Source: Lytechinus variegatus
Lineage: Eukaryota; Echinodermata; Echinoidea; Temnopleuroida; Toxopneustidae
Assembly: GCF_018143015.1 (NCBI RefSeq)
Contig: NC_054742.1
Coordinates: 58,474,853-58,538,852, forward strand
Direction of reading: 5' to 3'
Length of the DNA stretch: 64,000 nucleotides
In this document: in pieces, positions 22,390 through 34,075 of the stretch
Numbering within the stretch: the first letter of the stretch is position 1
Layout of the letters: each line of letters begins with the position of its first letter
Program-made: the position numbers and the translations under genes
Notes under the pieces: generated by a model
The model's input: the letters and a program-made list of their open reading frames with translations, nothing else
What the model was told of the DNA's origin: nothing
The model's database searches: none

Positions 22390-22990
22390 AATTGAATTAC
22401 CTCTTCTGGTAGATTGATCCAACTTTCGATGACCTTTGGCTAAAGATATTGTTTCCTATATCCCAGTTTTTAAAGAGTTCAATCATTTTTTTAGGTACTT
22501 TTTCTGAAAATTGGCATCCTGGTATATTTATCTGTCAACTGCTTTTCAGCTAAAGAAGCGGTTTACTTCCTCCAGCCTGGAATCAGATTAGGTATTCTGT
22601 TGGGTGCTGTCTTGGATATTTGTTTGTTTTGCTTTTACATTGTTCTGTCAATGACCCTTTGCCTAAAGAAATGGTTTCCTACACCAAAATTTTAGAATTA
22701 ACTTTGGACATTTTATCAGGTGCTGTCTCTGAAAAGTTTGCATTGTGTTTACCTGATCCTATGGTTAAAGACATGGTTTCCTACATCCCAATCTGCAGAG
22801 AATTTTGGACTTTCAGTGTGCTGCTGTCTCAGAAATTGGCATTGCTTCTTCTGGTAGATTGTTCAAACTGTCAATGACTGTTTGGCTAAAGGATGGTTTG
22901 GTATATCTCGGTCTTGAAAAATCTTTTTTTGGGAATTTTATTGGTGCCGTCTCTCTGAAATTTGACATTGCACTTTATGACTAGGATACA
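22390..22990. repeat. degenerate tandem repeat, period about 100-135 bp
   Basis: Phrases such as GGCTAAAGATATTGTTTCCT, CCTAAAGAAATGGTTTCCTA, GTTAAAGACATGGTTTCCTA and GGCTAAAGGATGGTTTGGTA recur, each followed by CCCARTTTTTARAG-like and GGTGCTGTCTCTGAAA-like words. At least four units; open frames here are by-products. Confidence 0.65.
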
Positions 22991-23668
22991 TACATTGTAC
23001 TGTAATGATTATGATTAAAAATTACAATGTAAAGCACTAAGTAACAAAGTATTAGGTGCTATATTCCGGTAAATGTAACTATTAGTATTGTTATTATGAT
23101 TATTTAATTCGCTGTGGCTTTAAAGTGCACATCCTCAGGATGAGCCTATGTTTAGGGTTTACCGGTAACCCGTATCACATATCTTTACATTCCGGCTGCC
23201 CTTTACCTTATCTCTCAGAGTTGTGTGGAAACAAGTGGTGGATACGGTATGAAGGCAATCATTTGGTTGTTAATATGGTGGTGAATGAATAAATGACAGG
23301 AAATACAAAATAAAACAAACAAAACAAAAAATTACTTTTCCCCATTTGGTTTATTTCTAAATATCATTCAACATGCAGTGAGCATTACAGTTAATAAAAA
23401 CCATAACCTGCATACTGCATCATGTACATAAAAGGTTGATTTATTTGCAAAATAAATAAGAATAGAAATGAAAAATAGATAAATGATACCAACACCCAAA
23501 TTAATAAAAATATCAAAGATTTTAACTGTCATTATTAACAACAATAAGAAAAAAAAATCAATAAATAGAAATTAAAACAAAAAGTTATAATCACTTACTT
23601 AGAACATTTCAATATGAGTCATGAATAATAAATGTTGAAATGATGTGAAATAGAAGATTGACAGGTAT

Positions 23669-23779
23669 GGGGAGCATTTCATGAAGAGTTTTGTCTGCCA
23701 ATCAGATGCAACAATTTACAGTAGCTTATAGCATCTGACTGTATATATTACTGATGAAAATCTTCATAAAATGCTTCCC
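23669..23779. mobile_element. short MITE, GGGGAGCATTTCATGAAG termini
   Basis: GGGGAGCATTTCATGAAGAG at the left is answered by CTTCATAAAATGCTTCCC at the right; CAATCAGATGC and GCATCTGACTG continue the palindrome inside. About 110 bp; same family as 12,966 and 53,163. Confidence 0.7.
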
Positions 23780-24014
23780 TGAATGGATAGTACAAGGAGG
23801 TATGGGAGAGTCTAATTAGCGGATTAACAGGTAAATCTGTCAAGCGAAAAGGGGGAAAAGAGGGGAGGAGGGATGGAAATGAGCAAGGGTGCAGATTAAA
23901 CTAAATAAGGTGGCTTTTTTGTGGGGGGGGAGAATTTGAGGTAAAATGTGGATAAATGCACAATGTTGGAAAAGTTGCTCCTCAATAGATTTGAGGGGCT
24001 GCAGAACAAAAGGT

Positions 24015-24180
24015 GATGGACATTAGCGACCACTCCCCCCCCCCCTTACACATCGGTTGGCAATTTTAAAGTTTTTGTATTTTTCATGGTCAGCCACCAC
24101 CCCCCCCCCCCCCCCTTTCCACGATACTTAAAAATTACCATCTGATTGTGATTTTTGGCATAGTCACCCCCCCCCCCTCC
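24015..24180. repeat. cluster of poly-C runs
   Basis: Three runs of 9 to 17 C residues within 150 bp, separated by near-repeats of CACCACC and ATTTTTAAAG/AAAATTACC sequence. Confidence 0.8.
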
Positions 24181-24363
24181 AAGATCATTCTGCAGCCCTC
24201 TATTACCCTTGGCAAATCTAAACAATTGCTTGGAAAATCATTGCATTGTCTTGCATACACTTGACTGCACAATGTATCGTTAAACTCGACTATGGAGCAC
24301 CTACATTAGAGATGGGGTTATATCATGCATGTCAGTGCCCCACCCTGCATACTTGAAAAGTAG

Positions 24364-24518
24364 ACTCTGGGTAGTGACGTCACTACTTGTGTGATTCTGG
24401 CAGGAAGACCCCACCTCGCATCAGGCTGCTGGTCATTTTGTGAGGATAAGGGTTTGCAACATTGAGGTCAGTTGCTATGGAAACCTCTATACTTGAATGG
24501 ATCTTCTTGGCTGCCGGT
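24364..24518 (-). repeat. right member of the widely spaced inverted repeat
   Basis: Reverse complement of the 19,061-19,223 segment: CTGGGTAGTGACGTCACTAC, TTCTGGCAGGAAGACCCCAC and TTCTTGGCTGCCGGT in that order. Confidence 0.7.
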
Positions 24519-24639
24519 TTTTTTTTGTGGAATAATTTAAATCTAATAAATTCCATAAAATGAAATATTCTTGTTTTTCAGTAATGCTCATTTGTGCACC
24601 TGTGTACCGTTGCTTGTTATGCCCTTCTCTCTATTATGA

Positions 24640-24835
24640 TCTCCCTCTCTCCCCACCCCTCCCTCATGTGATCTCCCTCTCTCCCCACCCCTCCCTCAGG
24701 TGATCTCCCTCTCTTCCCACCCCTCCCTCATGTGATCTCCCTCTCCCCTCCCCTCCCCCCCCCTCCCTCATATTATCTCTCCCCCACCCCTCCCTCATAT
24801 TATCTCTCCCCCTCTTCATCACTGTGATCCCCCAT
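24640..24835. repeat. CT-rich minisatellite, about 34-36-bp unit
   Basis: Units of the form ATCTCCCTCTCTCCCCACCC plus CTCCCTCATGTG, repeated five or more times with shortening to TATTATCTCTCCCCC at the right. Confidence 0.8.
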
Positions 24836-25220
24836 GACGTTTGCTCCTGCACTATTTTCAAATCCACTTATTTTTGTGAACATACATGGGAAGGGTTGTG
24901 ATGGGATGTTTGGTTCACAATGTTAGGATTTGGGTTAGGTTTGATGTTGGGGTTCAGGCTTACATATACCTGCCAACTCTCTTTATAAAAGACCAAGGAT
25001 TATTCTCAATGGAAAAAATAACTTGCAATTTTGACCCATTTGTTCCTTTTTCTGTGGAAATTTTGATGTGTAATATACCAATTTTTAATAGGAATTTTGA
25101 GAATGTTTCAATTTAGAATTTTAAAAAATAATTTGTTCCAATTTTTCATGGTTGGCAGGTATGTTTATAGTTGTATTAATATGTGGATTTGCAGCACAGT
25201 TGCAGGAGCAAATGTCATGG
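24832..25220. mobile_element. element with CCATGACRTTTGCTCCTGCA termini
   Basis: CCATGACGTTTGCTCCTGCA (24,832-24,851) and TGCAGGAGCAAATGTCATGG (25,201-25,220) are 20-bp inverted repeats with one mismatch. The interior contains GGATTTGGGTTAGGTTTGAT and no recognisable gene. Target duplication not clear. Confidence 0.7.
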
Positions 25221-26244
25221 AACCTTTTTTGCAAGCCAAAAGTGACATTGTTTCTGAAGGTACATGAATTATTGTGCAATTTTGCTAAGTTTTTAAAAGT
25301 TAAAAAGAAAACAATTTTTTGATGTTTTATTTTTCACCAAATGACTAACTTATTCAGTGTTACAAGAATTTTGTTTATTTTCTCCACCCTCATGATTTTA
25401 ATTTTAGCTTTTTGCTTTTTTTTTCTTTGAGGATAGTGACAATTTTAAGGAGAAAGTTGTGAAATGTAAAGCCATTAAATTTCCAGCTTTGTACTTTCAA
25501 TGACAATGTCCCATTTTGGCTTGCAGCAGGTCAAGTTTCATCCCCCCCCCCAACATTGAGGATTGCACATTACTTGCAATAATTACATTGCTATTTTCTT
25601 TATGAAATTTCATTCATTTTATTCTCATATGGGTGTCATGGATTCTTTGTTAATGTGCTATGCTCAATTGGCCATTCTGCATAAATTCTTCTAAATAAAA
25701 ATCTAGTATGAAATACCTTTGCAGCAATAACTGCATTATCCTTTTAATTTAAGATGAAATATTTAAATATCCACCAAAATAAAAGCATGCTTGGTGAATC
25801 CCAAAATTTTATGATAATCCTAAATAAAAATTCAATAAAGTAAATATTCATATTGAATAGCTCAATGATGCACTTTGCAACATTTCATCAAGTCAAGAAT
25901 TTGAATGGCAGATGGGGGGGTGTAGAATTTCACGTATAATATTTTACAAGTGTGAACTTCACAGAATGAAAATTATTTTGTAGAATAGATTTTCATATTT
26001 ATGACAATGTGCTATACGTTGTCATACAATTGATATTTTTTAATAACTGAAGATGCATAGAGATGCCATGCATAGATTATATACTGCGTCATTTGCAAAC
26101 CAAAATAAATATTACCTTAAATTGGCAATCTCCAATAAAGTGAAGTGTTCAAATGTTTCTTGCATCTACTCAATTCAAGTAATAATTTCAAGTTTGTTCC
26201 ATTCATGAAGTTCACTCTGTTTTTCCCAGCTATGTAAACAATTA
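25221..26244. other. gene-free tract
   Basis: AT-rich DNA with short poly-C and poly-G runs near 25,542 and 25,914; nothing else recognised. Confidence 0.4.
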
Positions 26245-27490
26245 CAGTGCGTCCCTTAAAGGAAGGAAACCCATATTTATCAATAGATAACTCATCATAG
26301 ATGAATTTAACATTACGAGTAGTTAGAGTAATATATTTTCTTTGATTTGAGACAAATTACTCAGTGAATCACTCATGCATATATATACATGATTAAAATT
26401 AGACATAATTTGTGCAGAAACTCGGGTGTGAATCTGAATCTAGCTATTAGAGATTAGTTTTAAAAATAGGGGAAGGCGGGGTAAGTTGAGCATAGGGGCA
26501 AGTTGAGCCACCAGCCCCAGGCCAATAATGAATGAGTCAGACATTGTGGTGGTGTCATGTATTGATGACCCATAGCATAACCCCTAACCCTACCACATCG
26601 TTTCCAACTTTGAAACAAAAAGTAGTTTTTTAGAGGGAAAAATATGAATTTTAGCCAAAAAAGAGTGTGAAATAGATAAGTGCTTTATAAACACACACGT
26701 CTTTAAATATAATAAAGACATGATAACAACATTATTAGTCCAGGTATGGATCTTCATTCTTTTCATAGTCTTTTATATGATGGATGCATAATAAATGTGT
26801 GGATACAAAATTATCGCACTAAGTTCGGACTGGGTAAGTTGAGCCAAACAGCATGGGGCAAGTTGAGCCATGGTAATCCTATGGTAATGTATCTTAAAAA
26901 AACAAACAAACCATAAAAATCGATTGAAATGCAGGCTTAAAGGAGCAAATTTACATGACTGCTCTTTTCCTTTTACAGGATGTTAGTATTTATAGAGAAT
27001 TAGCAAGTGAAAAGACTTTAAACAAAAAATTGACATGCTGGTTCTCCCCCATACATTTTGTACATAGTTTTTTGTGGCTCAACTTACCCCAGAAGGTGGC
27101 TCAAACTTACCCCATATATGGGCAAGTTGAGCCATTTGACATCGTTTTTTTCAAAGGTCACGATGCCTTTCAGTGTGGGGAAAGAAAGTTATATATAGGT
27201 GGAAAAAATTTCAGAAGAATTAAATTTCAAGGCAAGGTACTTATTTCGACGACAAGATTATTAATCATATCAATTCTAACATGCAAAAAGCAAAAACTGT
27301 CACAACTTACCCCGCCTTCCCCTACTCTTACAACTTGGTTTTGAAATTGAAAATTCAAACTTGTCTTGCTCATCTATGCATGAAAATTAATAAAACTGAA
27401 TATTATTAGCAATGAAAGATCTTAAATCATTTGCTTAAATTAAAAATAAAAAAACAAGAATCGTGGTTTCCTATTCTGTGGGACGCACTG
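26245..27490. mobile_element. mariner/Tc1-like non-autonomous element, TA flanks
   Basis: CAGTGCGTCCC at the left and GGGACGCACTG at the right are an 11-bp perfect inverted repeat extended by AGGAAACC/GGTTTCCT. TA abuts both ends (26,243-26,244 and 27,491-27,492), as expected for Tc1/mariner insertion. Without the nested element at 26,467-27,324 it is about 390 bp. No transposase. Confidence 0.75.
26467..27324. mobile_element. nested element with TAGGGGAAGGCGGGGTAAGT termini
   Basis: A perfect 22-bp inverted repeat, starting TAGGGGAAGGCGGGGTAAGT and ending ACTTACCCCGCCTTCCCCTA. GCAAGTTGAGCCA and its complement recur in the interior near 26,499, 26,831, 26,858, 27,076 and 27,122. If the outer TA belongs to the target, it has TA duplications. 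The 129-residue plus-strand frame at 26,955 runs across these repeats and is not recognised as protein. It interrupts the mariner-like element, so it is the younger insertion. Confidence 0.8.
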
Positions 27491-30400
27491 TATGAATAAA
27501 AGGGTTATCAAAATTGGTTGCGCGACGATTGAGAGCATTGCTCTCATGTTCAAAATATATTGAAACTAATGATCGCACAACCAACTGTGAAGGCCCTTCA
27601 GAGGGTGATCATTCTCTACTTTGCTCACGAGAAAAAAACAACCAGAAAGAGAGGGAGGGGGGGGGTGAGAGACGTACAGGAAAAGAATGAATGGGAGGAA
27701 AGAGAGGGGCGGGTGTAGTGGTAGGTTGGTGAAAAAACATGAAAGAAAATAAGTGGAAATTGTGTGTACATAAATGAAAATGATAGGGATGGGTAAAGAA
27801 TGGAAAAAATGTTAATTAAAGTTAAGGCAGTAAGATTAGAATAAAAAAGGGGGTTGGTATAATTAGAAGTGCACTTGGATGCCAACAATAACGAATGTAA
27901 AGCTCCCCCCCCCCCCGAATTAAAAAGAATGCACCTGTTAAAGTTTAATACACTTTGTTTTTAGAATTCTTGAATATCATAAAAAATAATTTTTGTAGTT
28001 ATTGTAATAAGGCAAATTGATGAAAAAGTTAATGAATGTGACATTAATGTATTAATGACATGTAATGCACATTATTTTATAACAGAGAATAGTAAAATAC
28101 TCTATAAGAAGCCTGGAGTAAAATGACTAGGACGTGAAATTAAAAACGAATCAGGAGCCCCTCCCACTTCCCCCTACCCCAAGAATGAAAGACAGAGCAA
28201 AATAAATTGAATGTATTAAAGTGAAGGTGTCAGGACGTGTAAATGCGTACTTGTGAGAAGTGATGGTAGATGAGATAGGATGAGGTAATGGAATGGGGTG
28301 CTTTACGCAACCTTTGGCAGGATGGGTTAATAGCAGATGACAAAATTAATGTGGGGAGGGGGTCTGACAAGAAATAGTAGAAAGGGGCGTGGTAAGAGAG
28401 GATGCTTTACAAACCTTTGGCAGGATGGGTTGACAGCAGATGACAACATTTAAAGGGGGGTCAGACAAGAAAGAGAAGAGGGGAGCAAAGATTAAAATGT
28501 TATAATAAATACGAAGTAGACAAAGCGGGGAAAACAATATCATTTAATACAATATCTAATGGAAAGAACGTAGTGTTGACAGTGTGTTCAAGTCACGTTA
28601 TGGATTATATGAAAATGTAATTCACACTGTGCTGTGTCGTTCAGTGTTTCACACCATGAACTATGTGAGAATGAGAAAATGATAAAATATTACAGTGTAC
28701 ATAGATTTCACATTTTTGTTCCACACTGTGAACACACATTCTAGTCAAATAACGAATACAATTTTGCAAGGTCAAATTAATTCGGCAGAAGTGATTATGC
28801 AGATTATCGACGGCAAAGCACCTCTGTTATTCCTCTGAACATATTTAAAATATATATCAGAAATTTCATTTTCATCTTGTCCGTCAATAAAACAGGGCCT
28901 ATAAAGTGTTGTCAAACATCAACGAAAAACAATATTTCGAAACAATTGATTATGTAGTTGGAGGTTGGACTTAACGTACTTGGCTATTGGATTATCTAGA
29001 CGCCTCAAAAAGTTCTGGAAGTTATTTTTATTGCTGCATTAGGTAAATATGGTATCGCTGGAAAACATTATTCCTCTCTACAATGATGTTCCACCAAAGC
29101 TAATATACGGCATCAAAATACAGTTGTCTTTGACGTGAATTCCCAATTCCCAGGATGGACTGAGAATTGTTAACATGCACTGATGTGTTCCATATAGAAT
29201 CGCAAATATGAAAGAACCACACTGATTGGTTCCTGGTCAGTATTTTAAACAGAGCGCGCATGCAACGATGATCTTGATTGGTCATTGGTATTTAGCGATT
29301 GATTGCAAACCTTCGTGTTACGGATCGGAGCCCTGGATTGCTTAGAATAATTAACGTTGAACCACGTTATTTTAAAGAGTTAAGAAAGAAAAGCGGGTTC
29401 GAGATATTGGTTTCATCGTTTAGGGAATATGTTTCAGATGATACATACTTCAAATTCAATTTTGATAGTTGAATAAAAAAATTTAAATCATCCGTCAAAT
29501 TTGAGTTGCAGAACTTTTGAGGAGTTTTGTAAAACAGGAGTCCAGACATTTACATCATATCTTCCACAATAGATGGTCAAGTTATCCGTATTCTTCCGGT
29601 GTTTCATCACGATAATGATTTTTTGAAGTAAATTACAAGTGATGTAGATGATTATGTCTGATTAAACATTGATTTGTAAATACATATCAATTATTTATCT
29701 TCATTATCATTTCTTCTATTTTTTGTTTGTGCTTATTTTAAGTGACTTCTTTTAATAAAACAAATTGTATTTCCGAATATTTCAAGTTTTCCATGCTTCC
29801 TGTAACAAGGCACTTGAAAGGCATGGAATCATTACAAGCATTGACAATTATATAAAAGGCTATAGCAGAGCTTGTCCCTAATTTACAAACAAACAGAAAA
29901 TGCAATGTATGATTAGACATAATCAATACACATATAGGATATGGAGGCTGGAGGGTATCACTGGGTTTGGAAAAGGTAAATCCCGGTTTAGATATTTGAA
30001 AAAGTAAATCCCGGTTTACATATTTTTGTATATATAACAGAGAAAACACATGTAAGGAAATACAACAGGTGGTGTTTGCCTTTCCATATGAAATGTTAAG
30101 TTTAACTTAGTGGCCCTAAAGCATAGCAAACCCTTTATAATTTGGCATATTAGCGTGAACATTTTTAGGCAGTAAAAATGCATTTGCCTTTATTAGCATT
30201 TTTCGTGAGCGCAATATGGGTTCCAGGCAATAGGAAAGATTTATTTCCTTGGCGGGGATACCAGTGAATTTTCATATTTTCTATAAATATAGAAAAAGGG
30301 CCATTCATGAGTTTTGCTCCCTTGAAACATAATATAGGCTCTGCATGAATGAGTTGATATGTATCACTTCCTTCAAAAATATAAGTGGAATATAAATGTG

Positions 30401-30896
30401 TGTCGATAATAACTAACATTGTGCTGCCTTTTTCAAATAACACTGTTTTACCAGGTTATAAGAGAACAAGATTATTATTTTTTTAAATAAAGAGCCAATT
30501 AAGTTTCAGGGTCCCATTGAATGATATTTACTATTTGACCTATGATATTGTACCTTTGCTCCTTGGCAGCTACCTTGGTAAAAGGCTCAGCAGCCAATCA
30601 AAATCCAGATCTCAATAATGAGGAAAACATGGGGACGTCGAACTGTTAACATTGTGCATATTTTTGAAAAATTCGCTGGAAAACAAAATATCGAAGATTC
30701 AGAAATACATATCATTTGAAGATTTGACTTGCATAAATAGTCGAAATCGGACTAACACTTTAAAATCTCGCTTAAGATTGTACTGATAAAAATCGCCAAA
30801 TCTAAAAAAAAAATCCTTTTTTTGGGGGGGGGGGGTCTCAGCACCAGCATCCAAGCCCTACCAGTAAACGACAATGTTACGATAATAGTATTGCTA
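27491..30896. other. gene-free tract with one short duplication
   Basis: Purine-rich on the plus strand between 27,640 and 27,730. A 104-bp-spaced duplication lies at 28,295-28,480, both copies holding CCTTTGGCAGGATGGGTT and AGCAGATGACAA. Three CCAAT/ATTGG words cluster at 29,220-29,285. No supported gene. Confidence 0.4.
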
Positions 30897-31110
30897 TCCA
30901 CCTAAGCCCTGCGCGCCATGAGTGCATAACCTCCCACGGTGATCCCACATCCTGCTCGATCCACTGCGGATGCATCGCTGACCAAAAGCTGAAATGAACC
31001 AGAGTCGTCGTGGTCGTCGACGTCGTTGTCATCGTCATAGAATATAACTTTCTCCCTCTAGTGTCTCATGGGCACTAGGGAGTCACGACTACCTTCTAGG
31101 GCTTAGTGGA
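30897..31110. mobile_element. small MITE, TCCACCTAAGCCCT termini
   Basis: TCCACCTAAGCCCT at the left and AGGGCTTAGTGGA at the right pair with a one-base bulge; the GTCGTCGTGGTCGTCGACGT interior is unusually CG-rich. About 214 bp. Confidence 0.55.
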
Positions 31111-32832
31111 CATTGATGATCTAGACGTAAGGCCTAAAATGAAATGATCATTAAGAGATATGAATATACTTTTGTCAAAAATTGGGGAGGGGTTGAACTC
31201 TAAATTCACTTTCTCCTATTTTGCCGACCAATTGACCCTTAATAAATTATTTCCTACCTCATTCATATATCATATGTTTAATGTTTCTCCCCATGCGGCA
31301 TCAAGACGGTTGAGATTCATATAAAGAAACATGGTGTAGAACGCGATAACAAAAAATAAGAAATCGTTTCAAGGCCCCTTTTTACCGACTTTGTCACACG
31401 AATTTTGTAAGAGCTTTTCTTTTGGGATTCCTCATTAATTTTTTATTTTAAGATTTTTTTTAAAGATCTTTTCTACAATTTGACAAAAAAACACAGGCCT
31501 ACTCACTACAAAATGTATCGCCAGCATTCCAAGTAATAGAAAGAAATTTGAACGTATCTTTTTCGGGAGGGAGGGTGCTAATAACAAAAACTGAAAAAAA
31601 TTGCTAGTAAGGCCACGTGGAAGGTAATGGAAGATTCTTCTGAAGTTATCCTTTCCAAGTTACTAGTCAAACAGTATTCGGAGAGAATTGCCCGAAAGTT
31701 TGAATGAATCTTTAATGATGAATTAAGTCAACATCAGCATGATCAGGATGATATCAAGAAAACTTTTTATTCATTCACGAAACATTTGAAATAAATGAAA
31801 TGAAGCGACCTCCCCCCAAAAAAAAGCGAATTGGGACGAATTCATTTCCAATGGTGGAACAAAGAAATTACTAAATAAACTGAAATAAAACAGAAACTTC
31901 TATATCAAGCCATCGAACAATCAAGGAAAATCATGTTTAGTAGAAATAATGAATTGAAGAAAAGGAAGATAGAAGCTCAAAAATTTATACGAAAACCAGA
32001 AAGAAAATTTGGGCAAACTTTTGCAGGAAATGAAACAGATATTGGTCTACATGCCAGAGACAAAGATAAGGTCATGTATAAAACATCTAAATTAAGGGAC
32101 AGTCAGAAAAATCACAAAAATGCCTAAATATTGGTTGAGAATGGGAAAGTCATGACAAACCTTACTGGAGAAAGTAGAGATTCTCGTCCCGAATGTTCAT
32201 CTCTATAGGTTCCATTCTCTGATATGCTGAAGACAATTATCATCTAAGCAAGAAAGATAGAAAATAGTGGGTTAATGGGCAAAAGAACATAGGAACATAT
32301 GATTAGTATCAAAGTTCAAGCTTTTTTTCTGTTTATTTGATATTAAAGCTATTCAATGACATTCTTTTATTTTGAAAATAAAACTGCCTAAGGAGTTTGT
32401 TTTGCTCACTCACCATATTCTCTGTTAACATCGGACAATTAGGATGATCAAAAAGTAAATTATGACTGTGTCTGAAAGATAGATTTGGATTTGGTCAATT
32501 CCCCCCCCCCCCCCCCCTTCATTGGGACAGAAAGATTTAAATGCCAATCTCTTTGTACATTAATCTAATAATCTGTGGGTTTGGTGCAATTTAGCATAAA
32601 GATTAGTGACTATCAAGATTTATATCATTTATAATTTATTTATACTTCAATTTAACAGAATGAAAAATAAACGTGTTATACTATGTATTATTGAGACGAA
32701 GTCAGATACAATGGCAACAATACCATGACTGATTGTAAATCTAAATAATCAGCGAAAGAAAAATTAGGACGTTCTCTCACATGTGTAAGAAGTCTATGGC
32801 TCCGAAGTACCCTTTGTACCGATTAACGTCAC
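31111..32832. other. gene-free tract
   Basis: AT-rich, with a poly-C run at about 32,502-32,518. A lysine-rich 64-residue frame at 31,933 has no recognisable domain and low-complexity composition; I do not call it a gene. Confidence 0.4.
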
Positions 32833-33155
32833 GGGCCCGTATTCTGAAGTCAGGTTTAACTTAAACCCAGTTTTAACCCAGTTTTAAAGTTGTGGTTTAA
32901 ATATGGATAGCCAATTGTCACATAAATGACTAACAGTAGAGATATCATATTTCAGCTCGTCTGGCTCTCAAATCATTCATAATTGTCTGGGAAGTATGAA
33001 TAGATGATTGTCTTCACCATCGATGAATCATGAAAGAGTATAGTAAACATAAGAAACATGCAACTTAATACAAAATTTGACACTTTTGGCTTCCCATACT
33101 TAAACCACAACTTTAGACCCGAGTTTAAGTTAAACCCGACTTCAGAATACGGGCC
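32833..33155. mobile_element. MITE, GGCCCGTATTCTGAAGTC termini
   Basis: An 18-bp perfect inverted repeat, GGCCCGTATTCTGAAGTC (32,834-32,851) and its complement (33,138-33,155). GGTTTAACTTAAACCCAGTT and AACCACAACTTTAGACCC extend the pairing. The terminus matches the one beside the SANT gene at 22,370-22,380, suggesting one PIF/Harbinger-like family. Confidence 0.85.
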
Positions 33156-33194
33156 AAGGTATCAGGAACAATTAAGAGTGTGATATAAAGGTAC

Positions 33195-33490
33195 ATTATC
33201 ATCGTCCTCATCCAGCATTATCATGATCATTACTATCATCATAATCAAAGTCATCTTCATCATCATCACCATCAATATCATTATCATCATCACCGTCATC
33301 ATCATCACCGTCACCATCATCATCAACACCACGAATCACCAAAATCACCATCATCATCATCACCATCATCAACACCACAGTCACCAAAATCATCATCATC
33401 GCCAACATCTTCATCATCATCATCATCATCACCGACATCACCTTAATCATCATCGTCATCACAAATCATGATACTTCTCATCATTATCAT
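33195..33490. repeat. ATC trinucleotide microsatellite, about 290 bp
   Basis: Imperfect ATC/ACC/GTC triplets throughout, open on both strands (Ile/His-rich one way, Asp/Met-rich the other) purely because of composition. Confidence 0.95.
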
Positions 33491-33749
33491 CACCACACTA
33501 TTTTCAGAAATACATTAAAAAAACTTTATCGGTGAAATATTTTGGGAGTATCTCTGATTAATTACATTCTTCAAGCAGCAATAGTAAATTTGTGAAGTGT
33601 TCTGTGAGTCACTGTGTTTTATATATCACTTGAAACGTAATTCAATAAACGAGGGCCACAAAATTAAACTGAATATATTTCTCGAATTTATGTTGTTTTA
33701 GACGTGTTACACTTTCCCCTGTTTTTGTATTGAAATAATGGTCTAAGAT

Positions 33750-34075
33750 GGTCATTATCGTCATTACCATGATCATTATCATCATTATGCCACCATCACC
33801 CTTATCGCCATCATTATCATCACCATCACCATCGTTATCATTACCCAGATCATCATCACCGTCACCATTAGATTGGGTCACCCCCATGTCCTATCTCTCT
33901 TCTTTTAAAAATTCTTTTCGGTATAAAAAATCTTTAAAATGCAAAGGAGGATAAGAAGATGGTCATGGTCATCATCATCATTACCACCACCATCACCACC
34001 ATCATCATCGTCATCATCATCGTCATCATTATCATCATTACCCAGATCATCATCACCATCACCATTAGATTGGAT
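33750..34075. repeat. duplicated ATC microsatellite block
   Basis: Two ATC-rich blocks (33,750-33,870 and 33,960-34,068) each end in CAGATCATCATCACC and ATTAGATTGG, followed by related sequence with AAATCTTTAAAATGCAA and GGAGGA at 33,928 and 34,139. The block and its flank were duplicated at about 185-210 bp spacing. Confidence 0.75.

Noticed and set aside
26955..27344. 129-residue plus-strand frame
   Set aside because: Spans GTTGAGCC-type internal repeats and the terminus of a non-autonomous element; no known domain.
29200..29300. Promoter with clustered CCAAT boxes
   Set aside because: Three ATTGG words occur but no TATA, initiator or downstream exon could be supported.
33208..33471. 82-84-residue open frames on both strands
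   Set aside because: They arise from ATC triplet repeats; composition is only Ile/His or Asp/Met and neither strand has a start context or domain.
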